Assembly (NCBI GenBank): GCA_015060765.1
Contig: SUXW01000011.1
Location: 1-64,000 of the forward strand
DNA: 64,000 nt
From: Bacteroides sp.
GTDB lineage: Bacteria; Bacteroidota; Bacteroidia; Bacteroidales; Bacteroidaceae
Direction: 5' to 3'
Below the pieces are notes generated by a model, which did not search any database, was not told the origin of the DNA, and saw only the letters and a list, made by a program, of their open reading frames with translations. The translations under genes were made by a program, and so were the position numbers. This document shows positions 9,342 through 19,938 of this stretch, piece by piece. Within the stretch, counting starts at the first letter, position 1; every line of letters begins with the position of its first letter.

Positions 9342-10502
9342 TTATTTTTCTACACCGAATTTAAATTTGCAGAAACTCTTGTAGGTTTCACCCGGTGCCA
9401 AGTAAGCGTTGCTTTCAGCCCATTCCTTGTTGGGTGAATCCGGATATTTTTGAGTTTCGAGACAGAAACCGGTACGTTGTGCGTACAAGATTCCCTTCTT
9501 GCCTTTAGCTGTTCCATCCAGGAAGTTGCCAGAGTATGCTTGGATACCCGGCTCGTTGGTGTACACTTCCAATGTGATACCGCTGACTGGAGAAGTGAAT
9601 TTGGCAGCCAATGCGTTTACATCGCCCTTGGTGTTCAGTACCCAGTTGTGGTCGAATCCATTACCGAATTTCACTTGTTCGAAATCGAAATTGTCGATGT
9701 CCTGACCTACTGCCTTCGGAGTAGTGAAGTCCATCGGTGTGTCTTTTACAGGAATAATTTCACCGGTAGTCATGTAAGTACTGTCAACGGGAGTGAAATG
9801 GTCGGCATTGATGTAAAGGATATGATCAGTGATAGGAGTTGTCGGATCACCACTGAGGTTGAAGTAGGAGTGGTTGGTCATGTTGACAACTGTCTTCTTG
9901 TCGGTAGTCGCTTCATAGAAAATGTCGATAGCGTTGTCGGCTGTCAAGGCATAAGTTACGATAGCTGTCACGTTACCGGGGAAATTGTTGTCACCATCGG
10001 GCGACTTCATGGTCAATACCATGGTACTGTCATTGGTCTGGTTGGCTTCATAAACCTGATATTGCCAGCCTGTAGGACCTCCGTGCAGGCAATGCCCGAA
10101 ATTGTTTTGAGGCAATTGGATTTCTTCGCCGTCCACTACAATCTTACCTTGGTTGATGCGGTTGGCATAACGGCCGATGGATGCACCGAAGTCGCTGGGT
10201 ACGTTCTGATAACTTTCAATGTTGTCAAAGCCAAGTACCACATCCTTCATTTCACCGTTCTTGTCGGGTACCATGATGGAAACGATACGGCCGCCAAAGT
10301 TGGTCACACACACTTCCATGCCGGCAGCATTTTTCAAAGTGTACAGTTTGACAGGTTTCACACTGTCTACTACAGCCTCAAAATGGGATGGATTCAAACC
10401 CGACAGAGTCAAAGTCTCTGTAGCTTGTTGCTTGGGTGCACAACCGCTGAGGATTGCCAGCGTCATGCCTGCGCCTAAAAGGCTCTTCTTCATGTTTTTC
10501 AT
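9342..10502 (-). CDS. galM: Aldose 1-epimerase, lipoprotein
   Basis: The 386-residue mutarotase has an N-terminal lipoprotein signal (KKSLLGAGMTLAILSGC, lipidated Cys21), so it acts outside the inner membrane. The GalM fold is shown by NFGGRIVSIMVPD, GRYANRINQGK, LHGGPTGWQYQVYE, the general-acid region MTNHSYFNLSG and FCLETQKYPDSPN with the catalytic Glu. As first gene of the arabinose operon it would supply the anomer taken up by the symporter. The operon start is supported by the 190-base upstream gap with operator-like palindromes and by the galK terminator beyond it. Confidence 0.93.
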   Translation of the reverse strand: MKNMKKSLLGAGMTLAILSGCAPKQQATETLTLSGLNPSHFEAVVDSVKPVKLYTLKNAAGMEVCVTNFGGRIVSIMVPDKNGEMKDVVLGFDNIESYQNVPSDFGASIGRYANRINQGKIVVDGEEIQLPQNNFGHCLHGGPTGWQYQVYEANQTNDSTMVLTMKSPDGDNNFPGNVTAIVTYALTADNAIDIFYEATTDKKTVVNMTNHSYFNLSGDPTTPITDHILYINADHFTPVDSTYMTTGEIIPVKDTPMDFTTPKAVGQDIDNFDFEQVKFGNGFDHNWVLNTKGDVNALAAKFTSPVSGITLEVYTNEPGIQAYSGNFLDGTAKGKKGILYAQRTGFCLETQKYPDSPNKEWAESNAYLAPGETYKSFCKFKFGVEK

Positions 10503-10586
10503 AACAAATTGGAGTACTAATTAGTAAATTGTTCTTTAATTTGTGTAAAAGTAACACTTATTCCAATAGGTTATGCTTTTAGTGTA

Positions 10587-10602
10587 TATGTTATGCAACA
10601 TA
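10587..10602. promoter_or_regulatory. Second palindrome in the ara control region
   Basis: TATGTT-ATGC-AACATA is a perfect 6-bp inverted repeat with a 4-base centre. It ends one base before the stronger palindrome at 10604-10620. It could be a second regulator site (AraR or a catabolite regulator) or part of a compound operator. The role is unknown. Confidence 0.4.
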
Positions 10603-10603
10603 A

Positions 10604-10620
10604 AGTGTAACATTTACACT
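10604..10620. promoter_or_regulatory. Candidate AraR operator
   Basis: AGTGTAA-CAT-TTACACT is a perfect 7-bp inverted repeat with a 3-base centre, about 100 bases upstream of the first gene of the arabinose operon. A looser GTGT...ACAC copy lies at 10543-10557, nearer the start. The symmetry and length suit a dimeric winged-helix repressor such as AraR. I cannot confirm the published AraR consensus from memory. Confidence 0.55.
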
Positions 10621-10630
10621 ATTTTGCTTG

Positions 10631-10670
10631 AAATAAAAAGAAGTGGATGTGACAAACACATCCACTTCTT
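10631..10670 (-). terminator. Terminator of the galactose operon
   Basis: A 14-bp perfect stem (10638-10651 with 10657-10670) and 5-base loop are followed on the minus strand by a T-rich tract (10631-10637). It lies 20 bases beyond galK and separates the galactose operon from the arabinose control region. Confidence 0.88.
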
Positions 10671-10689
10671 ATCGTATTTATAGCTATAA

Positions 10690-11844
10690 TCAGATCAATT
10701 TGCGTGAACCGTCCGAAATCACTACATCGTAAACTTTCGGGCTACGGCCGAATTTTTCTTTGAAACGTTCTTTGGCAGTTGTGATGAATGTTTCATACAA
10801 TTCATTCTTCACCAGGTTGATGGTGCATCCACCAAATCCACCGCCCATGACGCGCGAACCGGTCACACCGCAGTCAAATGCTACGTCGTTCAAGAAGTCG
10901 AGTTCTTCACAGCTCACTTCATACAACTTGCTCATACCGTAGTGAGTTTCGTACATTTTCTGACCTACTGTTTCGTAATCGTTCTTTTCCAATGCGTCGC
11001 AAACATCGAGTACTCGTTGGATTTCTTCGATTACGTATTGTGCACGCATGTAGTCTTCTTCCGATACTTCAGCCTTCACAGCTTCCAGCATTTCCATGTT
11101 GCAGTCACGGAGGAATTCCACTTCCGGGTGAGTCTTCTTGATAGCAGCCACTACGTTTTCGCAACTTTCACGACGCTTGTTGTAAGCCGATGAAGCCAAT
11201 TCGTGCTTCACTACAGAGTCTACCAAAACCAAGCGGTATCCTTCCGGTCTGAATGGGAAATATTGATATTCCAATGAGCGGCAGTCCAAACGGATCAAGC
11301 TGCCTTCCTTGCCGAATACAGAAGCGAACTGGTCCATGATACCGCACTTCACACCGCAATAGTTGTGTTCTGTAGCTTGACCTACCTTAGCCAATTCAAA
11401 CTTGTCAATCTTGCCTTCTCCGAAAATTTCGTTCAGAGCGTATGCGTATGTGCTTTCAAGAGCAGCCGATGAAGACATACCTGCACCAAGAGGCACATCA
11501 CCGGCAAAAGCTGTGTTGAAACCTTTCACATCTACACCGCGCTTAATCATTTCACGGCATACACCGAAAATGTATCTTGCCCAGCTGGCGCGTGGAGCAT
11601 CTTCTTCGTTCAAACCAAATTCCACATAATCCTTCAAATCGATGGAATAAGCCTTGACGATATTGGTTCCATTAGGCTTGATTTCGGCCATAATGCCTTT
11701 ATCCACTGCTCCGGGGAATACGAAACCACCGTTGTAGTCTGTATGTTCGCCAATCAGATTGATACGACCTGGAGATGCATATACTGAGCCTGTAGTGCCA
11801 TCAAAATGTTTGATGAAGCGACTTCTTACAAAATCTATTTCCAT
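10690..11844 (-). CDS. galK: Galactokinase
   Basis: This 384-residue GHMP kinase phosphorylates galactose at C1 (Leloir pathway). It shows the signature GRINLIGEHTDYNGGFV (residues 27-43), the ATP loop VPLGAGMSSSAALES, CGIMDQFASVFG and the C-terminal motif GGGFGGCTINLV. It is the last gene of a three-gene set with a sugar transporter and a mutarotase. galT and galE are not in the window. Confidence 0.97.
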   Translation of the reverse strand: MEIDFVRSRFIKHFDGTTGSVYASPGRINLIGEHTDYNGGFVFPGAVDKGIMAEIKPNGTNIVKAYSIDLKDYVEFGLNEEDAPRASWARYIFGVCREMIKRGVDVKGFNTAFAGDVPLGAGMSSSAALESTYAYALNEIFGEGKIDKFELAKVGQATEHNYCGVKCGIMDQFASVFGKEGSLIRLDCRSLEYQYFPFRPEGYRLVLVDSVVKHELASSAYNKRRESCENVVAAIKKTHPEVEFLRDCNMEMLEAVKAEVSEEDYMRAQYVIEEIQRVLDVCDALEKNDYETVGQKMYETHYGMSKLYEVSCEELDFLNDVAFDCGVTGSRVMGGGFGGCTINLVKNELYETFITTAKERFKEKFGRSPKVYDVVISDGSRKLI

Positions 11845-11886
11845 GATATTATAGTATTTAAAGTTAATAGTATTTTTGCGGTTTGT

Positions 11887-13164
11887 TTATTCTACTGGAA
11901 TATCCTTGTTTACGTTCTTGCATCCAATCTTACTGTAGTAAAGGATGTATGCCAACATAGCGATGACCAACCAATAACTTGGAATGGCACCCACCTTCTG
12001 TGCAATGGCATGTTGGATAAGCGGCATGATACCACCACCTACTACCATGGTCATGAACAGACCGGATGCGGCAGCAGTGTATTTACCCAAACCTTCTACA
12101 GCCAAGTTGAAGATACCTCCCCACATAATGGAAGTACAGATACCACAGATGGCAATGAAGAAACATTTTACAGGAATATCGTGACCTTCGAACTGTATGG
12201 CAACACTTTCAGGTAAGAAAATGGCGATAAGCAATAGAACGATAGCCGTTGTAGAAACGATGGTCATCTGAGTGGAAGTGGATACTTTACCACTGATGGC
12301 GCTACTGAGCATACGACCAATCATCATCAGGAACCAATATACAGCTGCCAAGGTACCTCCGATTGCGGCAGAACCTTCAAAGCCCATGTTGGAGAGATAG
12401 AAGTTCAATTCAGCCGGAATACCGATTTCTACACCTACATAGAAGAAAATGGCGATGACACCCAATACACAATGACGGAAAGACAACGGACTGTGTGCAA
12501 ACTTTTCGTTCTTTACATTCTGTTGTGGTTCTGGGATGGCAACGGCCGAAATGATGAAGAATGAAATGGCGAATACAGCCATACCGATGAACAACAGCGG
12601 AGCAACATTGCTCATGCTGGTCTTTTCGGAAAGTTGGCCAACCAATACACCCACCAAGAAAGGAGTCAGGGTTCCGGTCAAAGAGTTCATGGAACCACCA
12701 ATCTGGATGAATTGGTTACCACGGTTACCACCGCCGCCCAAGATGTTCAGCATCGGGTTCACCACTGTGTTCAACATACATACGCAGAAACCGCAGATGA
12801 ATGCACCCAGCAAATAAATGATCAGGTTCAAGGCAACCGGTTGTCCTTGATAGTCGAATGCGTGGATGTCTGCACCGAATATGCTCGACAAGTATTGCAC
12901 TAACAGACCGGCTACACCTACACCCAAAGCGATGAGGGCAGTCTTTTTGTATCCATATTTAACAAGCATCTTACCGGCAGGAATACCCATGAAGAGGTAA
13001 GCTGCAAAGTTCATCATGTTACCCATCATACCGGCCCAAGGATAAGTGTATCCCCAAATAGTACCGAAAGGAGCGGCCATATTGGTCACAAAGGAAATCA
13101 TGGCAAAAATGAAGCACATGGTAATAATGGCTATCAAGTTGCCGTTTTGTTTTTGTTGATTCAT
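11887..13164 (-). CDS. MFS sugar transporter, FucP/GluP type
   Basis: The 425-residue protein has about 12 membrane segments and belongs to the fucose/glucose/galactose:H+ symporter group. Recognisable stretches are ITMCFIFAMISFVTNMAAPF in the first helix, YLFMGIPAGKMLVKYGYKKT (the MFS loop 2-3), FIQIGGSMNSLTGTLTPFLV and FYVGVEIGIPAELNFYLS. Between galM and galK, a galactose or glucose substrate is most likely. The gaps of 42 and 34 bases fit one operon. Confidence 0.9.
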   Translation of the reverse strand: MNQQKQNGNLIAIITMCFIFAMISFVTNMAAPFGTIWGYTYPWAGMMGNMMNFAAYLFMGIPAGKMLVKYGYKKTALIALGVGVAGLLVQYLSSIFGADIHAFDYQGQPVALNLIIYLLGAFICGFCVCMLNTVVNPMLNILGGGGNRGNQFIQIGGSMNSLTGTLTPFLVGVLVGQLSEKTSMSNVAPLLFIGMAVFAISFFIISAVAIPEPQQNVKNEKFAHSPLSFRHCVLGVIAIFFYVGVEIGIPAELNFYLSNMGFEGSAAIGGTLAAVYWFLMMIGRMLSSAISGKVSTSTQMTIVSTTAIVLLLIAIFLPESVAIQFEGHDIPVKCFFIAICGICTSIMWGGIFNLAVEGLGKYTAAASGLFMTMVVGGGIMPLIQHAIAQKVGAIPSYWLVIAMLAYILYYSKIGCKNVNKDIPVE

Positions 13165-13198
13165 AATTTTAATACTTAAATGTTTTTTAATAGGTTGA

Positions 13199-14293
13199 TT
13201 ATTTTTCTACACCAAACTTGTAGATTGTCACTTGCTTGTAAGTTTCTCCCGGTTTCAGTACACAGGAAGGGAAGTGTCCCTTGTTGGGCGTGTCGGGGAA
13301 ATGTTGGGCTTCGAAGCAAATGGCACTACGTGCAGGGAAGGTCGCTCCATGCCATCCGGCAAATCCGGTGTGCCAATTGGCGGTGTAGACCTGTACGCCC
13401 GGTTCGGTGGTGTACATTTCCAATACGCGTCCGCTGATGGGTTCTACACATTTGGCTGCAAAGGTCAACGCGTCCTGTTCGTGCTTGTTCAGCACGTAGT
13501 TGTGGTCGTATCCCGTACCAAATTCCAATTGCTGGAACTTGTCGTTGATGCGGCATCCCACGGTATGAGGCGTACGGAAATCCATCGGTGTTCCTTCTAC
13601 AGGAGCAATTTCACCGGTAGGAATGCATACGTTATCGATAGGAGTATAGTAATCAGCGTTGATGGTTACGATGTTGTTTTCTACACTGGCGGTAGGATTG
13701 TCCAGACCGGACAAGCTGAAGAAAGCGTGGTGGGTGAGGTTGACGAGTGTCTTCTTGTCGGTAGTGGCGGTGTAGTCGATAATGAATTCATTGTCGTTGG
13801 TGAAGGTATAAATCACCGTGATGTCCAGATTGCCTGGGAAACCTTCTTCACCGTCGGCCGATAGATAATGTAGTTTGACACTTTGTGGAGAAGTCTGTTC
13901 GGCATCCCAAACGCGGGCATGATAACCGGTCGGTCCTCCATGCAGGGAGTTGGGCCCGTTGTTCACAGCCAGGGAATATTCCTTACCGTCCAATTCAAAC
14001 TTTCCACCTGCGATGCGGTTTCCGTAGCGGCCTATCAAGGTGCTCAGATAACCTTCGGGACTGTTTATCACATGGTCAATGCTGTCATGGCCTTGGATAA
14101 CGTTGGCATACTTGCCGTCTTTGTCGGGAACCATCAGGGCGAGTACTGCGCCACCGTAGTTGGTTATAGCCAATTCGGCTCCACTCTCATTCTTCAGAAT
14201 GAATAAATCTGTTGCTTTTCCGTCGATGGTCTTCTGGAAATCGGCTCTCTTCAAGCCGCAGAGATTCTCTCCGGATGTAGATGCATTTATCAT
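13199..14293 (-). CDS. galM: Aldose 1-epimerase, cytosolic
   Basis: This second mutarotase (364 residues) has no signal peptide, unlike the lipoprotein copy at 9342-10502. It keeps NYGGAVLALMVPDKDG, GRYGNRIAGGKF, LHGGPTGYHARVWD, the catalytic region LTHHAFFSLSG and ICFEAQHFPDTPNKG. It probably converts beta- to alpha-galactose for the galactokinase two genes downstream. The 61-base gap to folC would hold the promoter; on the minus strand it carries TTTG and an AT-rich TATATAAA about 18 bases later, a poor match. Confidence 0.94.
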   Translation of the reverse strand: MINASTSGENLCGLKRADFQKTIDGKATDLFILKNESGAELAITNYGGAVLALMVPDKDGKYANVIQGHDSIDHVINSPEGYLSTLIGRYGNRIAGGKFELDGKEYSLAVNNGPNSLHGGPTGYHARVWDAEQTSPQSVKLHYLSADGEEGFPGNLDITVIYTFTNDNEFIIDYTATTDKKTLVNLTHHAFFSLSGLDNPTASVENNIVTINADYYTPIDNVCIPTGEIAPVEGTPMDFRTPHTVGCRINDKFQQLEFGTGYDHNYVLNKHEQDALTFAAKCVEPISGRVLEMYTTEPGVQVYTANWHTGFAGWHGATFPARSAICFEAQHFPDTPNKGHFPSCVLKPGETYKQVTIYKFGVEK

Positions 14294-14354
14294 GGCTTGT
14301 AAATCTTTTTATATAGTATTCGTAAAACTATTGCAAATAAAAAGATTTTATTTC

Positions 14355-17281
<2,927 letters not shown>

Positions 17282-17316
17282 TTAGCTTATTTTAATAGGT
17301 TCTTTTGAATGGAGTG

Positions 17317-17324
17317 CAAAGGTA
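17317..17324 (-). promoter_or_regulatory. Promoter (-7) for the ABC-F/folC operon
   Basis: The minus strand reads TACCTTTG, a full match to TAnnTTTG, 42 bases upstream of the ABC-F start. The -33 is poor (TGTG about 22 bases further up). Confidence 0.6.
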
Positions 17325-17387
17325 CGAAAAAAGAATGAGAAAGTGCCACACTGTGTGCTGTGAAATGTCACTTTGTCATTTTTTTGT

Positions 17388-17395
17388 TATCTTTG
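17388..17395 (+). promoter_or_regulatory. Promoter (-7) for grpE-dnaJ
   Basis: TATCTTTG matches TAnnTTTG exactly and gives a predicted start near 17402, an 80-base leader before grpE. No good -33 TTTG stands at the usual distance. No CIRCE-type inverted repeat is visible. Confidence 0.55.
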
Positions 17396-17482
17396 TCCCC
17401 GTTTTCGTCCGTTTGCCTTTTGGCACGGTATTTGTAGTTCAAGAACTGACTGAATAGTAAATAATAAAAATAACATATCATC

Positions 17483-18073
17483 ATGAAGGAAGAAAAGAAC
17501 AACCCTCAGGAAGAAGAAGTATTGAAGAACGAAGAGATGACCGATGAGGCCGCTTGCGATCAGGAAGCAGTCGCACAGGAAGAGGCTCCAGCCGAAGAAC
17601 TGACCGTAGAAGAGCAGCTTGTGAAAGATTTGGAAGAAGCGCAGAAAGAAGTGGAAGACTTGAAGGACAAGCACTTGCGCCTGTCGGCCGAGTTTGACAA
17701 CTACCGCAAGCGTACCCTCAAGGAAAAGGCTGAACTCATCAAGAACGGTGCCGAAAAGACACTCACCGCCATTCTTCCTGTCCTGGACGATTTTGAACGC
17801 GCCATCAAGAACATGGAATCCTCCGAAGAAAACAAGGCCATGCTCGAAGGCGTACAGCTCATTCATACCAAGTTCCTGAAAGTACTGGCTCAGGAAGGTC
17901 TGCAGAAGATCGAGACCGAAGGCAAGGACTTCGATACCGATTTCTGTGAAGCGATTGCTCTGATACCTGCACCGAGCGAAGAACTCAAAGGAAAGATCCT
18001 GGATTGCGTGCAGACAGGATATATGTTGAACGATAAGGTAATCCGCCACGCCAAGGTTGCGGTGGCACAATAA
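17483..18073 (+). CDS. grpE: Nucleotide exchange factor GrpE
   Basis: The 196-residue cofactor releases ADP from DnaK. It has an acidic, disordered N-terminus (about 1-45), a long coiled coil (about 48-100) containing LRLSAEFDNYRKRTLKEK, and the C-terminal beta domain with FCEAIALIPAPSEELKGKI and the closing GYMLNDKVIRHAKVAVAQ. The length and domain order are normal. dnaJ follows nine bases later in the same operon. Confidence 0.97.
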   Translation: MKEEKNNPQEEEVLKNEEMTDEAACDQEAVAQEEAPAEELTVEEQLVKDLEEAQKEVEDLKDKHLRLSAEFDNYRKRTLKEKAELIKNGAEKTLTAILPVLDDFERAIKNMESSEENKAMLEGVQLIHTKFLKVLAQEGLQKIETEGKDFDTDFCEAIALIPAPSEELKGKILDCVQTGYMLNDKVIRHAKVAVAQ

Positions 18074-18082
18074 TCTGACATT

Positions 18083-19255
18083 ATGGCAGCAAAGAGAGAT
18101 TATTATGAAGTGTTAGGCGTAGAGAAGTCGGCCAGCGAAGCCGAAATCAAGAAAGCCTACCGTAAACTGGCTATCCAGTACCACCCCGACAAGAATCCGG
18201 GCGATAAGGAAGCGGAAGAGAAGTTCAAGGAAGCGGCCGAAGCCTATAGCGTATTGAGCGACAAGGACAAGCGCGCCCGTTACGACCAGTTCGGTCATGC
18301 CGGTATGGGCGGTGCGGCAGGCGGCGGATTCAGCGACTTTGGCGATTTCGACCTGAACGATATCTTCAGCAGTGTGTTTGGTCACGGCTTCTCCGGCTTT
18401 GGCGGTTTTAGCGGCTTCGGAGGAGGCGGTGGAGGACGCTCATCCCAACGTCGGTTCCGTGGTGCCGATCTCCGTGTAAAGGTAAAATTGAACCTCAAGG
18501 ATATCTCCACCGGTGTAGAAAAGAAGTTCAAGTTGAAGAAATACGTCACTTGCGAACATTGTCACGGTACAGGAGCCGATGGCGACGGTGCCACCGAAAC
18601 TTGTTCCACTTGCCACGGTACCGGTAGTGTAACCCGTACCCAGCAGAGCATCTTCGGTATGATGCAGACACAGAGCGTCTGTCCGCAATGTAATGGCGAA
18701 GGAAAGATTATCAAGAACAAGTGCAAGCATTGTGCGGGCGAAGGCATCGTCTACGGCGAAGAAGTAGTGGAAGTGAAGATTCCGGCTGGTGTAGCCGAAG
18801 GCATGCAGCTTACCGTCAACGGCAAAGGAAATGCCGGTAAGCGCAACGGCATACCGGGCGACCTGTTGGTAGTAGTCGAGGAAGAAGCACATCCCGACTT
18901 GGTTCGTGACGACAACGATTTGATATACAATCTATTGCTTAGCGTACCAACAGCCGCTTTGGGTGGCACGGTAGAAATTCCTACCATCGATGGCAAGGTG
19001 AAGGTCAAGATCGAATCGGGTACCCAACCCGGTAAGGTACTCCGCTTGCGTGGCAAGGGCTTGCCCAGTGTCAACAGCTATGGTTACAACGGCGGTACGG
19101 GCGATTTGCTCGTCAATGTCAGCGTTTACATTCCCGAAACCCTCAGCAGGGACGAAAAGCAGGCATTGGAAAAGATGCAGAACTCCGATAACTTCATGCC
19201 CAACCTGAGCATCAAGGAAAAGATATTCAAGAAGTTCAAGAGCTTCTTCGACTAA
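18083..19255 (+). CDS. dnaJ: Chaperone DnaJ
   Basis: This full-length type I J-protein (390 residues) stimulates DnaK ATPase and binds unfolded proteins. It has a J domain with HPD at residues 34-36, a Gly/Phe-rich segment ([14 protein letters not shown]), four zinc-finger repeats ([32 protein letters not shown]) and two C-terminal beta domains ending in a KKFKSFFD tail. It is cotranscribed with grpE and is followed five bases later by a strong terminator. Confidence 0.97.
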   Translation: MAAKRDYYEVLGVEKSASEAEIKKAYRKLAIQYHPDKNPGDKEAEEKFKEAAEAYSVLSDKDKRARYDQFGHAGMGGAAGGGFSDFGDFDLNDIFSSVFGHGFSGFGGFSGFGGGGGGRSSQRRFRGADLRVKVKLNLKDISTGVEKKFKLKKYVTCEHCHGTGADGDGATETCSTCHGTGSVTRTQQSIFGMMQTQSVCPQCNGEGKIIKNKCKHCAGEGIVYGEEVVEVKIPAGVAEGMQLTVNGKGNAGKRNGIPGDLLVVVEEEAHPDLVRDDNDLIYNLLLSVPTAALGGTVEIPTIDGKVKVKIESGTQPGKVLRLRGKGLPSVNSYGYNGGTGDLLVNVSVYIPETLSRDEKQALEKMQNSDNFMPNLSIKEKIFKKFKSFFD

Positions 19256-19260
19256 AGAAA

Positions 19261-19300
19261 AGAAAGGCGGGTGCGTTCCATGCACCCGCCTTTCTTTATT
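19261..19300. terminator. Bidirectional terminator between dnaJ and cdd
   Basis: A perfect 14-bp stem (19261-19274 with 19282-19295), loop of seven bases, is followed by a T-rich tract on the plus strand. The genes converge here, and the last bases of the hairpin abut the cdd stop, so it probably serves both. Confidence 0.88.
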
Positions 19301-19775
19301 TCAGGAAATCCCCGTCAAACGATAAAGGCAACAAACTGCCCACTCCATTCAGAATATAGATCTCGTTCTTGCTATAAAGCAGAATCCTCATGGGGAATCC
19401 GTATCGTTTCTCCGTTTCCAGTAATACCTGCCTGCATGCACCGCAAGGAGGAATCGGTCTGTCCAGAAATCCCTCTTCCGAACGCGCCGCAATGGCCAGC
19501 GTCTTCACTCCTTGGTCGGGATATTGGCTGTTGGCATAGAACAACGTGGTACGTTCGGCACAGATGCCCGAAGGGTAAGCGGCATTCTCCTGATTGGTTC
19601 CCGTCACCACCGTTCCGTTTTCCAGCAAAGCCGCCGCACCCACCGAAAAATGAGAGTAGGGGGCATAACTCCGGTTGGTAGCCTCGCAGGCAGCATCCAT
19701 CAACTTCCTTTCTTCGTCCGGTAATTCATCGTACGTGCAGGTCTGCATCTGTATTTCAATTTTCAGTTCTTTCAT
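19296..19775 (-). CDS. cdd: Cytidine deaminase
   Basis: This 159-residue homotetramer-type zinc enzyme deaminates cytidine and deoxycytidine. The motifs are SYAPYSHFSVGAA, GTNQENAAYPSG, the active site ICAERTTLF (Cys-Ala-Glu) and the zinc pair in PPCGACRQVL. The frame is open to an ATG at 19820, but the family starts near MKELKIEIQM, and a TACATTTG -7 at 19799-19806 would put the transcript start downstream of 19820. The start at 19775 is therefore chosen. Confidence 0.93.
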   Translation of the reverse strand: MKELKIEIQMQTCTYDELPDEERKLMDAACEATNRSYAPYSHFSVGAAALLENGTVVTGTNQENAAYPSGICAERTTLFYANSQYPDQGVKTLAIAARSEEGFLDRPIPPCGACRQVLLETEKRYGFPMRILLYSKNEIYILNGVGSLLPLSFDGDFLK

Positions 19776-19798
19776 GACATGTGGATTTTGTTGATACG

Positions 19799-19806
19799 CA
19801 AATGTA
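19799..19806 (-). promoter_or_regulatory. Promoter (-7) of cdd
   Basis: The minus strand reads TACATTTG, a full match to TAnnTTTG, 24 bases before the chosen cdd start. No convincing -33 is seen. Confidence 0.5.
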
Positions 19807-19882
19807 GTAAAAGTTTTCATTTATTTTATAATAGTATCGTATAAAGATAAAATTATACAAGTGGCCAAAGGAATAAATTCGT

Positions 19883-19890
19883 TATATTTG
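19883..19890 (+). promoter_or_regulatory. Promoter (-7) of the GH3 gene
   Basis: TATATTTG matches TAnnTTTG and predicts a start near 19897, about 42 bases before the ATG. The -33 region has no clear TTTG. Confidence 0.55.
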
Positions 19891-19938
19891 CATGATATTA
19901 TTGAATTTATCAACTAACAACTAATAATTAATCGAACC

